Of a stretch of DNA of 64,000 nt, positions 1 to 12,204 are shown in pieces. A model generated the notes under the pieces. The model was not told where the DNA came from and did no database searches. It was given only the letters and a program-made list of their open reading frames with translations. How positions within the stretch are numbered: the first letter of the stretch is position 1; every line of letters begins with the position of its first letter. The position numbers and the translations under genes were made by a program. Source of the DNA: Cercospora beticola (lineage: Eukaryota; Ascomycota; Dothideomycetes; Mycosphaerellales; Mycosphaerellaceae). The DNA is taken from assembly GCF_033473495.1 (NCBI RefSeq), contig NC_088943.1, positions 1,034,001 to 1,098,000 of the forward strand, given 5' to 3'.

Positions 1-740
1 GGATCTCAAAGCCCGTACAGTCCGTGCGGCTCAAGCCCGTCTGTGATAAGAGTATAGAAATGTGAAGCAAAAACGCAGGTGACCTTCCAACCACGACGCA
101 AAGAGTTACCAATGAGCTCGGCGGGAAGGCCTAAAGACGCTTCGAAATTTGATCAAGTACGCCAATATGACCAGCCAGTCCACGGAGAATCAGATCTGAT
201 GGTTGATTATGCGTTCTAGGTATGAATGTGTGTAAAGAAGAAAGGAAAGCAGAGCTCGAGAATTGAAGCCGACTTTGACGAGGCTGCCGACTGTGCCAAG
301 AAACAGCGGGACGGTGCGTTCCTGCCCTGCAAGCGGCTCTGGCTGCAGCAAGTTCAAATTTCCGAAGTCTCACTGCTGCTCTTCTTCTTTTCTGCAACTC
401 GTCTGCTCTGCCGCTTCGTCTTCTTCACGCAACATTCTCCTCGCTCATGTATATTTTATCAATGCCTCGGCGCCCTTGTATGCGCCTTTCCTGCGATCCA
501 CCCTCCGCGCCAGCACGATGATCCGAGTCGACGGACTTCTCAAGCATACCTCGCCCATTCCCCTCACTCCCGGTGACCGATGAAGTCGCTCACAGCAAAC
601 GCTCTCCACGAAGCCTCTGTCAATACCTTCAAGATTTTCGGGCTTCACTTCAACACCAGTGCTACCTGCCATTGTGCAGGATTTTAAGGACACCTGTGTG
701 CACAGTTTACTCCGTTGCTCTCAAGCTTCTTCGAGGTCCT
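1..740. other. Gene-poor stretch, no gene recognised
   Basis: Only short overlapping reading frames on both strands, none resembling a known family and several of them low-complexity (Ser/Leu/Arg-rich). I see no convincing exon chain, RNA gene or intact repeat here. Confidence 0.5.
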
Positions 741-1075
741 CGAAGGCTGCCTCGTGCAGTTTCTAGTGTTTCATGAAGGCTGCCTCGTGCAACGCCAAGT
801 GTCCAGAGACCAGAGATCAATATCCAGAGATCAGAGACCAGGGACCAAATATACATGTCCAGAGTCCAGTATCCAGTGATCACGTTCAGAGTCCAGCGTC
901 CAGGGTTGCAGATGCTTCGCCCACAAGTTTTGTTGAGGAATTTCAAGGCTGCCTCGCGCAGCATCTTCGAGTTCTTTCAAGGCTGCCTCGCGCAGCATCT
1001 TGTTCTTCAAGGCTGCCTCGTGCAGCATCTTGTTCTTCAGGGCTGCCTCGCGCAGCGCCTTGTTCTTCAAAGCTG
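741..1075. repeat. Degenerate minisatellite (about 30-bp unit)
   Basis: At 941-1075 there are four near-consecutive copies of a roughly 30-34 bp unit with core ttcaaggctgcctcgcgcag followed by catcttgttc, plus a decayed fifth. Two more isolated copies of the core lie at about 741-760 and 774-794. Between them, 795-905 holds a second degenerate short motif of the ccagag(a/t)(t)cag type repeated about eight times. Copies differ mainly by C/T changes at the CG step (gcctcgcgc versus gcctcgtgc). Open frames across it give a repeated peptide and are probably not a gene. Confidence 0.75.
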
Positions 1076-2877
1076 TTATCGGAGTGAAGACTACACCTTC
1101 GGGTGTGAGTTTCTTTCCGGTGCGCAGAGAACGACTGACTATCATCCTCCAGCTAGCTGGTGCTTTCATGATGAGATCTTAACATCGCGCAGTCACCTCC
1201 GCGTGTCAAAAGACTTTCATGACTCTGCCTTCGAGCAGACACTTCCAAGTTCATGTCCGCGAGCTGCTGAGATTTCGTTGATGTTGCAGCGCTACCGCAA
1301 GGCATGCCACTCTATCGACGATATTCTTCGTGACTCTTTCGCTACTGGGGGACATTACTACACACCACGATTTGCCTGCTTTCCGGCTCATACACATAGC
1401 CTCCAAGCTACTTCATCTCAATCAGTGGAAGAAGAACTCCATTTACTTGGAGGGGATCTTAGCAGGCCCTCGTCTACTCCACCCTTCTCTGCCTTGTTTT
1501 CAAGTGGCGGTTGGAGGACTAATCACTGACGGACATTCACTTTTTCTATTCTTTCATATCTGTCTGGGATGACTTCAAAGTTGTCTTGGGCGATGAGAAG
1601 GATCTTGTCAACTTGGTGCATATTGTATGTCTTGAAGCTTGTTTTCTCTCGAAACTTACTTCCCCCTACCCACCAATCTCCCTAACTCCTCCCTGACCTG
1701 ACGCCATCAAAGATCCGCTGACTTCCGCACACTTCCCACTGAACGTCACTCGCTCGTCCGGAACCTCCGTTCGTGCTCAGCTGAAGCATACTCTACTCGA
1801 AGCCTTCCGTTCTGATCCTCAAAGCTCCAACCAATGATCTGTGGTCGCTCTGAAGGCTGATCGACAGCTTTCGCTTCGCCATTGAGTTGCTTGACAGGTA
1901 CCGCTACGTGGTGACTGTTTGTAGTGATGCGTTCTGGCTTCTTCGTCTTGCCATCGTTGCTCGCAGTGGCTGCTTTACTTCAGTCAGTCATACTGCAACG
2001 GAGGTCCATGAGCGGCTGTGAGCGCTGTGTGGGCGTGCACTTACACGAGGCACTGCTCGATGGGAGCGATGATATTGAAGGCATTGTGACCAGGTTGACG
2101 AAGGTTCGTGTACGCCGGTCTGCTGGCAATCTTGTTGTCTGCTCTGACAATTAACACGGCGGACTGAGAAACAAGATTCGCTTCCGCAGCTCCAAATGGC
2201 TTCGTCGAAGTTTGGTCTCATCCACGTTTTGTCTTATCGCTGACCAAAACGAGAGCTGCGCGAGGTAAGCACGACCAAATTCTGCATCAATAGCTTCCAG
2301 ATGCGGTGATCGCACCAGCTGCACAGCTCTCATCAGAGATAGAGGACGTCGGAAAGGCACATGAACATTTGTTTAATGTTTTTGGTGTGATATCATCGCT
2401 TGCCTAATATGCTAGCTTGGGTAGAGACCGTCAGTAGAGTTGAGTGGAATGCTCATCCTCTGTGGCAACTCGCATGCAACGTCATGCCGATGAGGCCATG
2501 ATTCAGAGCAAGGAGCGCCGTCGTAAGAAACACATACATCGCCAATAAGAGTCGAAAAACACAGGCACTCATGGGTAAACATCGAGTACCGCCGAGCCGC
2601 TCGCAATAAACGCAATATGGGGGGTTTTCAGGGCGTGATCAGGAAAGCAAACTGCATTTGTCTCCGCTTCTCAGATCCATGAGCCGCAGGCATCAAGGTC
2701 GATTTCGCTGGTGTCTTGTTGCAATTCTTCTTCTCCGTTCTGATTCATCGCATGCTAGTCTCTTATTCCACCTGATCAAGGAGGTGATGAGAAAGATGCA
2801 TCCTTCGTCCTCGCTCCCGCACTCCAACGCCAAATGAAGCGCACCTCGCTGATGACTGGTAAAAGACGAAAGCAGAC
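1076..2877. other. Non-coding or decayed region between minisatellite and 14-3-3 gene
   Basis: Only short frames without recognisable domains. The right end (about 2640-2877) is the 3' flank and UTR of the 14-3-3 gene. A decayed transposon is possible but no terminal repeats or transposase/RT motifs were seen. Confidence 0.45.
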
Positions 2878-4225
2878 TTAAGCAGCAGGCTTGGCCTCCT
2901 CAGTCGGAGGTTCGGCAGCTGGCTCAGGTGCCTTCTCCTCAGCCTTGGTCTCGCCAGCAGCAGCCTCTGGCTCGCCACCATCGGATGAGGTCCAGAGGGT
3001 AAGGTTGTCACGCAGAAGTTGCATGATGAGGGTGCTGTCGCGGTAGGACTCCTCGGACAACGAGTCGAGCTCGGCAATGGCGTCGTCGAAGGCCTGCTTG
3101 GCGAGGTGGCATGCGCGGTCGGGCGAGTTCAAGATCTCGTAGTAGAAGACCGAGAAGTTCAGAGCAAGACCCAGGCGGATGGGGTGTGTTGGGGTGAGCT
3201 CGGTCTGGGCGACATCGGTGGCGTTCTAGGACACGCGTCAGTCGCTGTCGTGCGCAGCCGTGGTTACACAATGGAGTCATACCTTGTAAGCCTCGTGAGC
3301 AGCAGTGGCAGCGGTCTTGCGCTTCTCGCCAGAGGCGAACTCGGCGAGGTAGCGGTGGTAATCACCCTTCCTGTTGTCCTGCTGTCAGCCATCGACTTCT
3401 CATGATCGAGCATTTGCTACTCCGCTGCTGTGGTATACGCACATCTTGTGATAGAAGACTTTGCTCTCGCCGGTCTCGGCCTTGGGGATGAGGGAATCGT
3501 CGAGCACGTCGAGCACATCTTGGCAGACCTTCTCGAGCTCGGTCTCGATCTTCTGGCGGTAGTCGCGGATGATGCCGACGTGCTTGTCTGAGCCCTTGGC
3601 CTCCTCCTTCTGCTCGATGCTTGAGATGATTCTCCAGGACGCGCGGCGCGTGCCGACCACGTTCTTGTAGGCCACGGACAGAAGGTTGCGCTCGTCGACT
3701 GTAAGCTCACCGCCGAGCTGCGTCAGGTGTCAGTGATCGTTCGTCGTCGTTGCGGGGAGCTGGTCTTTGCAGTCTCTTGTGCAGAAGCTGCATCGATAGC
3801 TTATCGAAAAGCTGTGTACCTTTGCGACTTCCTATCAAACCCATCAGTTTCTGTCAATGACTTCTTCATTACGCTTTGTCCGGCATACCTTCATGTACTC
3901 GACCATCTCTGCGCACCGTGTTAGCAACTGCCTCCCCGTGACCTCTGGCGGAGGGATGACGTACCATCATAGCGCTCAGCCTGCTCGCACAGTCGTGCGA
4001 GGAACGTCTTGCTGCGGGTGGTGTCAGTGAGGGGCTCGGAAGCAGACGCGACATCGTTCAAGACGGTACCTCTCGCGCTGTAGCAGTCACAAGTCAGCAA
4101 AGTGTCAATCGCAGGAGTATGGCGTGTTGAGGGAGTTTGTTGAGGCGAGGCGAAGGTCGCGCAATGCCTGCTCCTCCTAATCTGCCTGGGCGGCGGGGAA
4201 GGCTCGAACATACCTCAGTGGCCAT
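2878..4225 (-). CDS. 14-3-3 family protein
   Basis: Phosphoserine/phosphothreonine-binding adaptor that acts as a cytosolic dimer on signalling and metabolic partners. The spliced product is 269 aa, normal for fungal 14-3-3. Eight exons read on the minus strand: 4225-4214 (MATE), 4077-4070 (8 nt), 4011-3965, 3908-3889 (20 nt), 3831-3820 (12 nt), 3717-3443, 3370-3283, 3225-2878. All borders are GT..AG and phases add up. Signature [16 protein letters not shown] and the second signature region near [18 protein letters not shown] are intact, as are the phosphopeptide-binding K/R/R/Y residues ([18 protein letters not shown]). The C-terminal tail is Ala/Glu/Pro-rich and divergent, as usual. The start is fixed by the [23 protein letters not shown] reading, which only appears after splicing the tiny exons. 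The assignment is very secure; the microexon borders are inferred from family conservation. Confidence 0.96.
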
Positions 4226-5024
4226 GTCGGCGGTGTGGTCAGGGATGGGTGGGGTGGGGATCCGGCGGTGGTGGATCGAGTGCAGCGGCGGTGGGGAGGT
4301 GGTGGTGAGTGATCCGGTGGTGTTTGTTTGAAGAGCAAGCGCAGGTGCGAAGGGTTGGAAAACAAGCGGGCGGGACTTCCGTGGCTTGAGCTGTGGCGCG
4401 TGTGGAGGAGTGCTTTCGCGTTTCACCTGCTCTGACTTGCTCACTTGGCCCAATCGCTGCCCAAAACAACGTCGTTGTCGACGTGGTCGCAAGCTCTATG
4501 CCTGCTGCATTCAGCACGAAATTTTGCGCCCTTTCGTATGGTCGGCTCACCATACCCGCGGCAGCGTTGCAGAGAAACGTGGCCACCACAACGACCCTCC
4601 CATCGTCTGCCTGAGCGCAATGGGCTGTGCAGGGTAGGGACCAGCTCTGGCCGTTTCTCAAGTCACGCGACATCGACCGTTCGTCACACAACAATTTAGG
4701 GGAGCTTCTGCCGGCGTTGGCGTACGTCAACTTCACTGCACTATACAGCCTGTGTCCAAAGGAGAACGACAGCGGGGTTGTTTCAAATGTGGAGCTCATT
4801 TGCCGTCCCTTAACTCACTTTGTTAGCCAGGCATCACAAGCAAAGTCAGTACTTCACTCAGAGAATCCAATTCCGACACGGCCTGGGGAAAACACCTCCG
4901 TCTGCTCTGTCCACGCGTTCCTCAAAGCATGTCGATGTTTCCAACATCGTGATCTACCTCTGACTTATCATCATTACTCGAGGCGCCAACCAGGACACTC
5001 ACTGTTAAGCACAAGCCGCCTTGC
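4226..5024. other. 14-3-3 promoter/5' flank and intergenic DNA
   Basis: Upstream region of the minus-strand 14-3-3 gene. Several frames are open here (for example 4239-4799 minus), but they overlap the first 14-3-3 intron/UTR and have no recognisable domain. No other feature is seen. Confidence 0.5.
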
Positions 5025-5357
5025 ATGCCGAGAACGTTGCGCGAACTTCAACCGCACCTTCAAGAAGCTCTCCAGTGGTTCCGGGCCAGCGACTCTTGCA
5101 ATTCACCTACATACGCCGAAGTCCTACTAATAATACAGAGAATCTTCCGCATTGGCTTACCAACGATGAGAGATGCTTTCAAGTACCTAGCGGCACCAAG
5201 GAAGGAAAGCTCGACGGTTGGGGGCCAATCCACTGTCGCTCTCCGCAGAACATCGCAGGACATCGTGTGTCGCTACTGTACCCATCTCGCGACGGACGCC
5301 ATCACGCACTTGGAGAAGCTCGATGACAGTGGCTTTTTGTACGTGAAGCCGACTTAG
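5025..5357 (+). CDS. Doubtful hypothetical protein with Cys-rich continuation
   Basis: A 110-aa frame starting with ATG at 5025 (MPRTLRELQPHLQEAL...). No family is recognised. The composition is plausibly protein-like: an amphipathic N-terminal helix, then a CRYC pair near residue 87. Directly after the TAG stop (5355-5357) the same frame carries 18 more codons with five cysteines (CVNC, then CSECGLC) before a TGA at 5412. Alternatively, an 80-nt intron (gtaccc at 5278, ending cttag at 5357) would join this frame to the open frame that runs to 5773. I cannot choose between a short gene, a spliced gene and a remnant. Confidence 0.3.
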   Translation: MPRTLRELQPHLQEALQWFRASDSCNSPTYAEVLLIIQRIFRIGLPTMRDAFKYLAAPRKESSTVGGQSTVALRRTSQDIVCRYCTHLATDAITHLEKLDDSGFLYVKPT

Positions 5358-6509
5358 TGTGTCAACTGTGCAGCAAGGATATCGGCGCTTTGCAGCGAGT
5401 GTGGTCTATGCTGAAGCAGAAAAGAATTTTCACAGCTGCGGTGATTCGCCGGTCTTCGAAGCAACACTGCCTCCAGAAGTCACAGCTTTTGATGTTCAAG
5501 ATAGAAAGGAAGCCATTGCACGTAAATGACTCCTATAGCACCTCCAATTCGCCGAAATTCTGCCGGCCCCTGACGTTGGAAGAAGCCCCTGTGCTTTCTA
5601 TTATCGGACGAACGAACGGGCACTCATATTTTGAGCTCCCTCTCCAATATGCAAGAGATCGGTGTAGCTCTACACCAACTTATGGTCGGGACCAGGCACT
5701 GAAACGACAAGCCTGCAGATTCAAAGTGTTGGGCTTTCCATATTCAATGACTGCCTTAAATTCGCCTGAGTAAGCTCCATTTGTGGAACGCCCAGTGCTA
5801 TGATCACCATTTCAGACTCTCGTCCGCTCTCTGACCTATGCGAAACTATACAAAATCGATGTTCGTCACCCATGCTTCCCATCAGCCTCCGCGATGGCAA
5901 GACTGTTGCGAGCAGTGCGACTGTGGCACTGTCTGTGAAGCACTAACCCAGCCACCAGGTCTCACAAAGTCAGCTACAGTGTGCTGCAAGAACGCAGCTA
6001 TGGTTTAGAATATCGCGATGGTTATCTTCATCTTGCTTGTAATCAGGGATCGGCAACAAGTGTGCAGAAGCCTTCATCGTCAGCAGTTTGAGCACCAGCC
6101 TTCCCGTGAACGTTACGCTTCTCCAGAGCCTTTCGGTAGCCTGAACATGCTCAGGTCCGCCGTCGTCGTCTTGTCCATTGTGCAGTGTCTTGCTTTGAGA
6201 AGTGAAGATGCAGGCTGTTGAGAAGTGATATGTCATCCCGCACGTGGCGTTCGGCTGCTCCCAGAGGTCAATGCAGACGCCTGTTTGGCCTGTCCAGCTG
6301 GCACCTCGAAAGTCAATAGAGAGCACGACTCCAGACTCCTTTACCCGCCAACACCCACCATCACCACTAATAACGCCGTCACGACCTTCATTCGCTCCTT
6401 CGATTCTGGACGATCCATTGCAGAGCGTGTATTTCCCTTTTGCGCGCCTCACGCCGCATAATCACCGAGCGCTGCGGCGCCGCGAGACAATCAGCTGCAA
6501 ACACACAAC
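5358..6509. other. Intergenic region and 5' flank of clathrin heavy chain
   Basis: Contains open frame 5357-5773 (+), possibly a second exon of the preceding doubtful gene, and otherwise unremarkable sequence. The last about 150 bp, rich in cacc/cgcc, is the likely promoter and leader of the clathrin gene. Confidence 0.4.
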
Positions 6510-9500
6510 ATGGCGCCGCTGCCCATCAAGTTCACCGAGCAGCTGCAGCTGACGGCCGTCGGCATCGAGGTATGGTGGTCAAGGATGCGCGCGTTCTATC
6601 AGACAACATGCTAACAGGCACAATCAGCCGGCGTCAATAGGCTTCAACTCATGTACGCTCGAATCCGACAACTTCGTTTGCGTGCGGCAGAAGGTCAATG
6701 AAGCTGCACAACCTGAGGTGATCATCATCAACCTCAAGAATGGCAACTCCGTGATGAAGCGGCCCATCAAGGCCGACAGCGCCATCATGCACTGGAATAA
6801 GGAGATCATTGCGCTCAAAGCCGGAGGGAAGACGCTACAGATCTTCGACCTCGCGCAGAAGAGCAAGATCAAGAGCGCGACTATGGCGGAAGATGTTGTG
6901 TTCTGGAAGTGGTTCAGTGATACCACGTTGGGATTGGTTACGGACACCAGCGTTTATCATTGGAACATCTTCGACCCAGCCCAGGTCAGCCCGGCCAAGG
7001 TGTTCGAGCGCAATCAGAATCTCTCTGGTTGTCAGATCATCAACTACCGCGTCAGCGATGACGAGAAGTGGATGGTCGTGGTCGGCATTTCGCAGCAACA
7101 GGGACGCGTGGTTGGCGCAATGCAACTCTACTCCAAGGACAGAGGCATAAGCCAGGCCATCGAGGGTCACGCTGCTGCATTTGGCACTTTGAGATTAGAG
7201 GATGCGCCGGCAGATACGAAGCTCTTCACATTTGCGAACCGGTCGGCGACCGGTGCCAAACTGCACATCGTTGAAGTTGACCACCAGGCCACCAACCCGA
7301 CCTTCACGAAGCGCGCTGTCGACATCTACTTTCCTGCCGAGGCCACGAACGATTTCCCTGTAGCGATGCAGGTCTCTTCGAAGTACAAAGTCATCTACCT
7401 GGTGACCAAGTACGGCTTCATCCACTTGTTCGACCTCGAGACCGGTACCACGATCTTCATGAACCGCATTTCGAGCGACACGATCTTCACGACCGCAGGC
7501 GACAGCGAGGGAGCTGGGATTGTTGGCGTAAACAGGAAGGGACAAGTGCTTTCAGTGAGCGTGGACGAGACGACGATCATCAACTACCTCTTGCAGAATC
7601 CCGAGAACGCAGAACTCGCATATAAGTTGGCGTCAAGAGCCGGTCTCCCAGGCGCCGATTCGCTATACCAGCAGCGGTTTGACCAGCTTCTTTCTATGGG
7701 CGATTATCAGAATGCCGCTAAGACTGCTGCGAACTCGCCGCAAGGCTTCCTCCGCACACCTCAGACGATCGAGCGATTCAAGGCCGTGCCGCAACAGCAA
7801 GGGCAACTTTCGGTTATTCTACAATACTTTGGAATGCTGTTGGACAAGGGCAAGCTTAACCAGCACGAAACACTTGAGCTGGCACGACCTGTTCTGCAAC
7901 AAAGCCGCAAGCACTTGCTGGAGAAGTGGATGAAGGAGGGCAAGCTTGGATGCTCTGAGCAGCTCGGCGATCTTGTCCGTCTTCACGATGTTGCGCTTGC
8001 TCAGCAAATCTACCAAGAAGCTGGCGCATCCCAGAAGGTCATCGCTGCAATGGCCGAATCTGGCAACTTTGAGCAAATTCTGCCGTACTCTCGTGAAGCT
8101 GGCTACACACCAGACTTCAACGCCTTAATCCAGCATGTGGCACGTGTCAACCCGGACAAGGCTGCCGAATTCGCTACAAGCATTGCTCGCGAGGACCCTT
8201 CGCTGCTTGACGTTGATCGTGTGCTTGACATTTTCCAAGCTCAAGGCATGGTGCAGCAGGCCACGGCATTCCTTCTGGATGCTCTGTCTGCTAATCTACC
8301 TGAACAAGGACACTTGCAGACACGACTTCTGGAGATGAATCTGCAGAATGCCCCGCAGGTCGCAGATGCTATCCTTGGCAATGAGATGTTCTCGCATTAC
8401 GACAAGGCGCGCATTGCGTCGCTGTGCGAGGGCGCTGGTCTCCTGACGAGAGCTCTCGAGCACTACGAGGACCCTGCATCCATCAAGCGATGCATTGTGC
8501 AGACTGACAAGATCCCAGAAGACTGGCTCATCAACTACTTTGGCCGTCTGACTGTTGATCTCGCAATGGAATGCATGGACGAAATGCTCAAGGTCAACAT
8601 CCGCCAGAATTTGCAAGCAGTCATCAACATCTCCAAGAAGTACAGCGATCTTTTCGGTCCTACCCGAATCATCGACCTCCTCGAGAAGTACCGTACTGCG
8701 GAAGGCCTGTACTTCTATTTGGGCGGCATCGTCAATCTGGCAGAGGACAAAGAGGTCACGTTCAAATACATCGAAGCCGCGACCACAATGGGACAGCTGC
8801 AAGAGGTCGAGCGTGTCTGTCGTGAGTCGAACGCGTATGATCCTGAGAAGGTGAAGAACTTCCTCAAGGAAGCCCAGCTCACTGAGCAACTACCTCTCAT
8901 CATTGTTTGCGATCGTTTCAACTTCGTGCACGACTTGGTTCTGTATCTCTACAAGAACCAGCAATTCAAGTCTATCGAGGTTTACGTCCAGCGCGTCAAC
9001 CCTGCCCGGACTCCAGGCGTCATCGGTGGCCTTCTTGACGTCGACTGCGACGAGAACATCATCAAGGGCCTTCTCAATTCAGTATCACCTGCATCGATCC
9101 CCATCGATGAGCTCGTGTCAGAGGTCGAGTCTCGCAACCGCTTGAAGCTGCTGCTGCCATTCCTCGAGCAGAGCTTAGCTGCTGGCAACCAGCAACAAGC
9201 TGTGTACAACGCTCTGGCCAAAATCTACATCGATTCGAACAACGACCCCGAGAAGTTCTTGAAGACAAACGACCAATACGATACTTTGGTGGTCGGCAAG
9301 TACTGCGAGAAGCGTGATCCAAACCTTGCCTTTATTGCGTACTCCAAGGGCCAGAATGACCTGGAACTGATCTCCATCTGTAACGAGAACGCCATGTTCA
9401 GAGCAGAGGCTCGCTACCTCTTGGAACGCGCCGATTCAGAGATCTGGTCATATGTTCTGTCGGATAACAACATCCACCGTCGTTCGCTGGTCGACCAAGT

Positions 9501-11777
9501 CATCTCAGTTGCAGTCCCTGAGGTAAGTGCACGCCTATTACATCTACGAGCGTTGACTAACATCATACGATAGTCCACCGATCCAGAGCGAGTCAGTATC
9601 GCAGTCAAGGCCTTCATCGATGCCGACATGCCTGTCGAGCTCATTGAGCTGCTCGAGAAGATTATTCTGGAGCCCACCACTTTCTCCGATAATGCTAACC
9701 TTCAGAACCTGCTCATGCTCACCGCAGCCAAGTCGGATCGTGGTCGTGTCGCCAACTACATTCAGCAGCTCGATGCATACAGCCCAGATGACATTGCTCA
9801 GCAATGTATCGAAGTCGGCATGTACGAAGAGGCGTTCTTGATTTACAAGAAGGCCAGCAACCACGCCGAAGCTGCCAATGTCCTCGTTGATCACGTTGTC
9901 AGCATTGACCGTGCTCAGGAGTATGCCGACCAGGTCGACCTTCCTGAGGTTTGGAGCAAGGTCGCCAAGGCCCAGCTTGATGGTTTGCGTATCTCGGATG
10001 CCGTCGAGTCGTACATTCGCGCTCAAGATCCTTCCAACTACCAAGAGGTTATCGAGATCGCCACCCACGCTGGTAAGGATGAAGACCTCGTCAAGTATCT
10101 GCGCATGGCCCGCAAGACTCTCCGTGAGCCACCAGTCGACACTGCTCTCGCCTTCGCTTTTGCTAGGCTGAACGACCTCCCTGCTCTCGAGGAGTTCCTC
10201 CGATCATCGAACGTCGCCAATATCGAAGAGTCAGGTGACAAGGCCTACGCCGAAGGCTACCACGAGGCTGCCAAGATCTTCTTCACGTCTATCTCCAACT
10301 GGGCCAAGCTCGCTACGACCCTCGTCCACTTGGAGGACTACCAAGCCGCTGTGGAGTCTGCTCGCAAGGCTAACAGCGTCAAGGTCTGGAAGCAAGTCAA
10401 TGAGGCATGTGTGGCGAAGAAGGAGTTCCGTCTGGCACAGATCTGCGGTCTCAACCTCATCATTCACGCAGAGGAACTCAACGATCTCGTGCGGCAGTAC
10501 GAGCGTGAGGGCTACTTTGACGAGCTCATCAGCTTGCTCGAAGCCGGCCTTGGATTGGAGCGAGGTAAGTTCAAGTTTGTGACGTTTTCCGTTATACACC
10601 TGCTAACGTGCTTCAGCTCATATGGGCTTATTTACAAGTCTCGGAGAAGCCCTTGCTAAATACCATCCCGAGAGAGTGATGGAGCACCTCAGATTATTTT
10701 GGTCCGTACAGTCCCCAAGAGCCTGCTTCCAAAATGCCAACATCTGCTAATAATGGTCAGGGGGAGAATCAATATCCCGAAGATGATTCGCGCGGTCGAA
10801 CTGGCCCACCTTTGGCCAGAATTAGTGTTCCTTTATAGCCACTACGACGAGTTCGACAACGCTGCTCTGGCCATGATGGAGCGCGCCGCCGATGCCTGGG
10901 AGCACCAGTCCTTCAAAGAGACAATCGTAAAGGTCTCGAACCTCGAGATCTACTACAAAGCTCTCAACTTCTACTTGCAGGAGCAACCGTCGCTCATCAC
11001 GGATCTACTGCAAGTCTTGACCCCCCGCATTGACGTCAACCGGGTCGTGAAGATGTTTGAGAAGTCCGACAACATCCCCTTGATTAAGCCATTCCTGCTC
11101 AACGTGCAGCCGCAAAACAAGCGCGCTGTCAACGACGCCATCAACGACTTGTTGATCGAGGAAGAGGACTACAAGCAGCTGCGTGACAGCGTCAACAACT
11201 TCGATAATTATGAGGCGGTGGCTCTGGCGCAGCGTCTGGAGAAGCACGAGTTGGTGTTCTTCCGACAGATCGCCGCCAATATCTACCGCAAGAACAAGCG
11301 ATGGGACAAGTCGATAGCCCTGTCGAAGCAAGACAAACTCTACAAGGATGCCATCGAGACAGCGGCCATTTCTGGCAAGACCGAGGTCGTGGAGGAGCTT
11401 GTGCGATACGTGAGTCTCCCTCCAATCTCCCTTGGTCAACATCAGCTAACCTTTCATAGTTTGTGGACATCGGCAGCAAGGAATGCTACGTTGGCATGCT
11501 CTACGCATGCTACGACCTCATCCCTCTGCATACCGTTATGGAGATCTCATGGCGCTACGGCCTGACCGACTTCACCATGCCATTCATGATCAATTACTTC
11601 TCACAGCAAGCTGCCACGATAGCAGAGCTGCAGCGGGACAACGAGGAGCGAAAGGAGCGAGAAAAGGCCAACGCACCAAAGGAAGATACTGGTCCAATTC
11701 TTGGACAGTCGAGGCTCATGCTTACTCAGGGACCCATTGCCAACGGACAACCTAATGGCGGGTACAGGGGCTTTTAG
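6510..11777 (+). CDS. CHC1: Clathrin heavy chain
   Basis: Structural triskelion subunit of clathrin coats for endocytosis and trans-Golgi/endosome traffic. The spliced protein is about 1,665 aa, normal for the family. Exons: 6510-6569 (20 codons, MAPLPIKFTEQLQLTAVGIE), 6628-9522, 9574-10564, 10617-10701, 10761-11409, 11460-11777; phases agree throughout. The N-terminal part (residues 1 to about 330) is the beta-propeller, with the typical LESDNFVCVR and NPTFTKRAVDIYFP strings. It is followed by the helical linker and the CHCR leg repeats (for example KYHPERVMEHLRLFWG, RINIPKMIRAVELAHLWPEL, NKRWDKSIALSKQDKLYKDA) and a trimerisation/C-terminal segment with a charged coiled region and a Gln/Gly-rich tail ending GGYRGF. 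The fourth intron uses donor GTCCGT (TTTTG/gtccgt), needed to give FWGRINIPK. Neighbours are functionally unrelated. Confidence 0.97.
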
Positions 11778-12204
11778 AGATTTTGAGCGCGGTCGATGTG
11801 TCGAGGATGATTTTGCTCTATCGGCAAGTAGGCGACCAAGGTAACGAAGGGTTCGCTGCCTAGGTCACGACTTGCGATTGGGCGAGAGTGTATGCGGGTG
11901 GCCTCTACAGAGAAGAGGCAAAAAACTGGTTTGGTTGCTGTATATTAGACCGCTTGACGCTGCTTTGGTCTGTATGCTACATCTGTGCTATACCGATTAC
12001 TTTTACCACTATTGTGTCTCAGTCTGCCTTTTGCGACACTGTTTCGCTTCTGCGTTAGGCTTGAAGGCAGAGAAGCCCCTTGCCTTTTCGGAGAAAGAAA
12101 TGGTTTCTCGCGATCGTTCTTGCGAAAATTCGCCCCGTAGCCAACCTCGTGAGCTGGGATGCGTCCATCTCTCCAGAGAACGATATCCTTGCACCCCGCT
12201 GTGG
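11778..12204. other. Convergent 3' region between clathrin and nitronate monooxygenase genes
   Basis: The two genes converge here. The sequence contains T-rich stretches consistent with 3' UTRs; no further gene is seen. Confidence 0.6.

Noticed and set aside
4239..4799. 186-aa minus-strand open frame upstream of 14-3-3
   Set aside because: It overlaps the 14-3-3 promoter/first intron on the same strand, and the translation is low-complexity (Thr/Pro/His-rich end) with no family resemblance.
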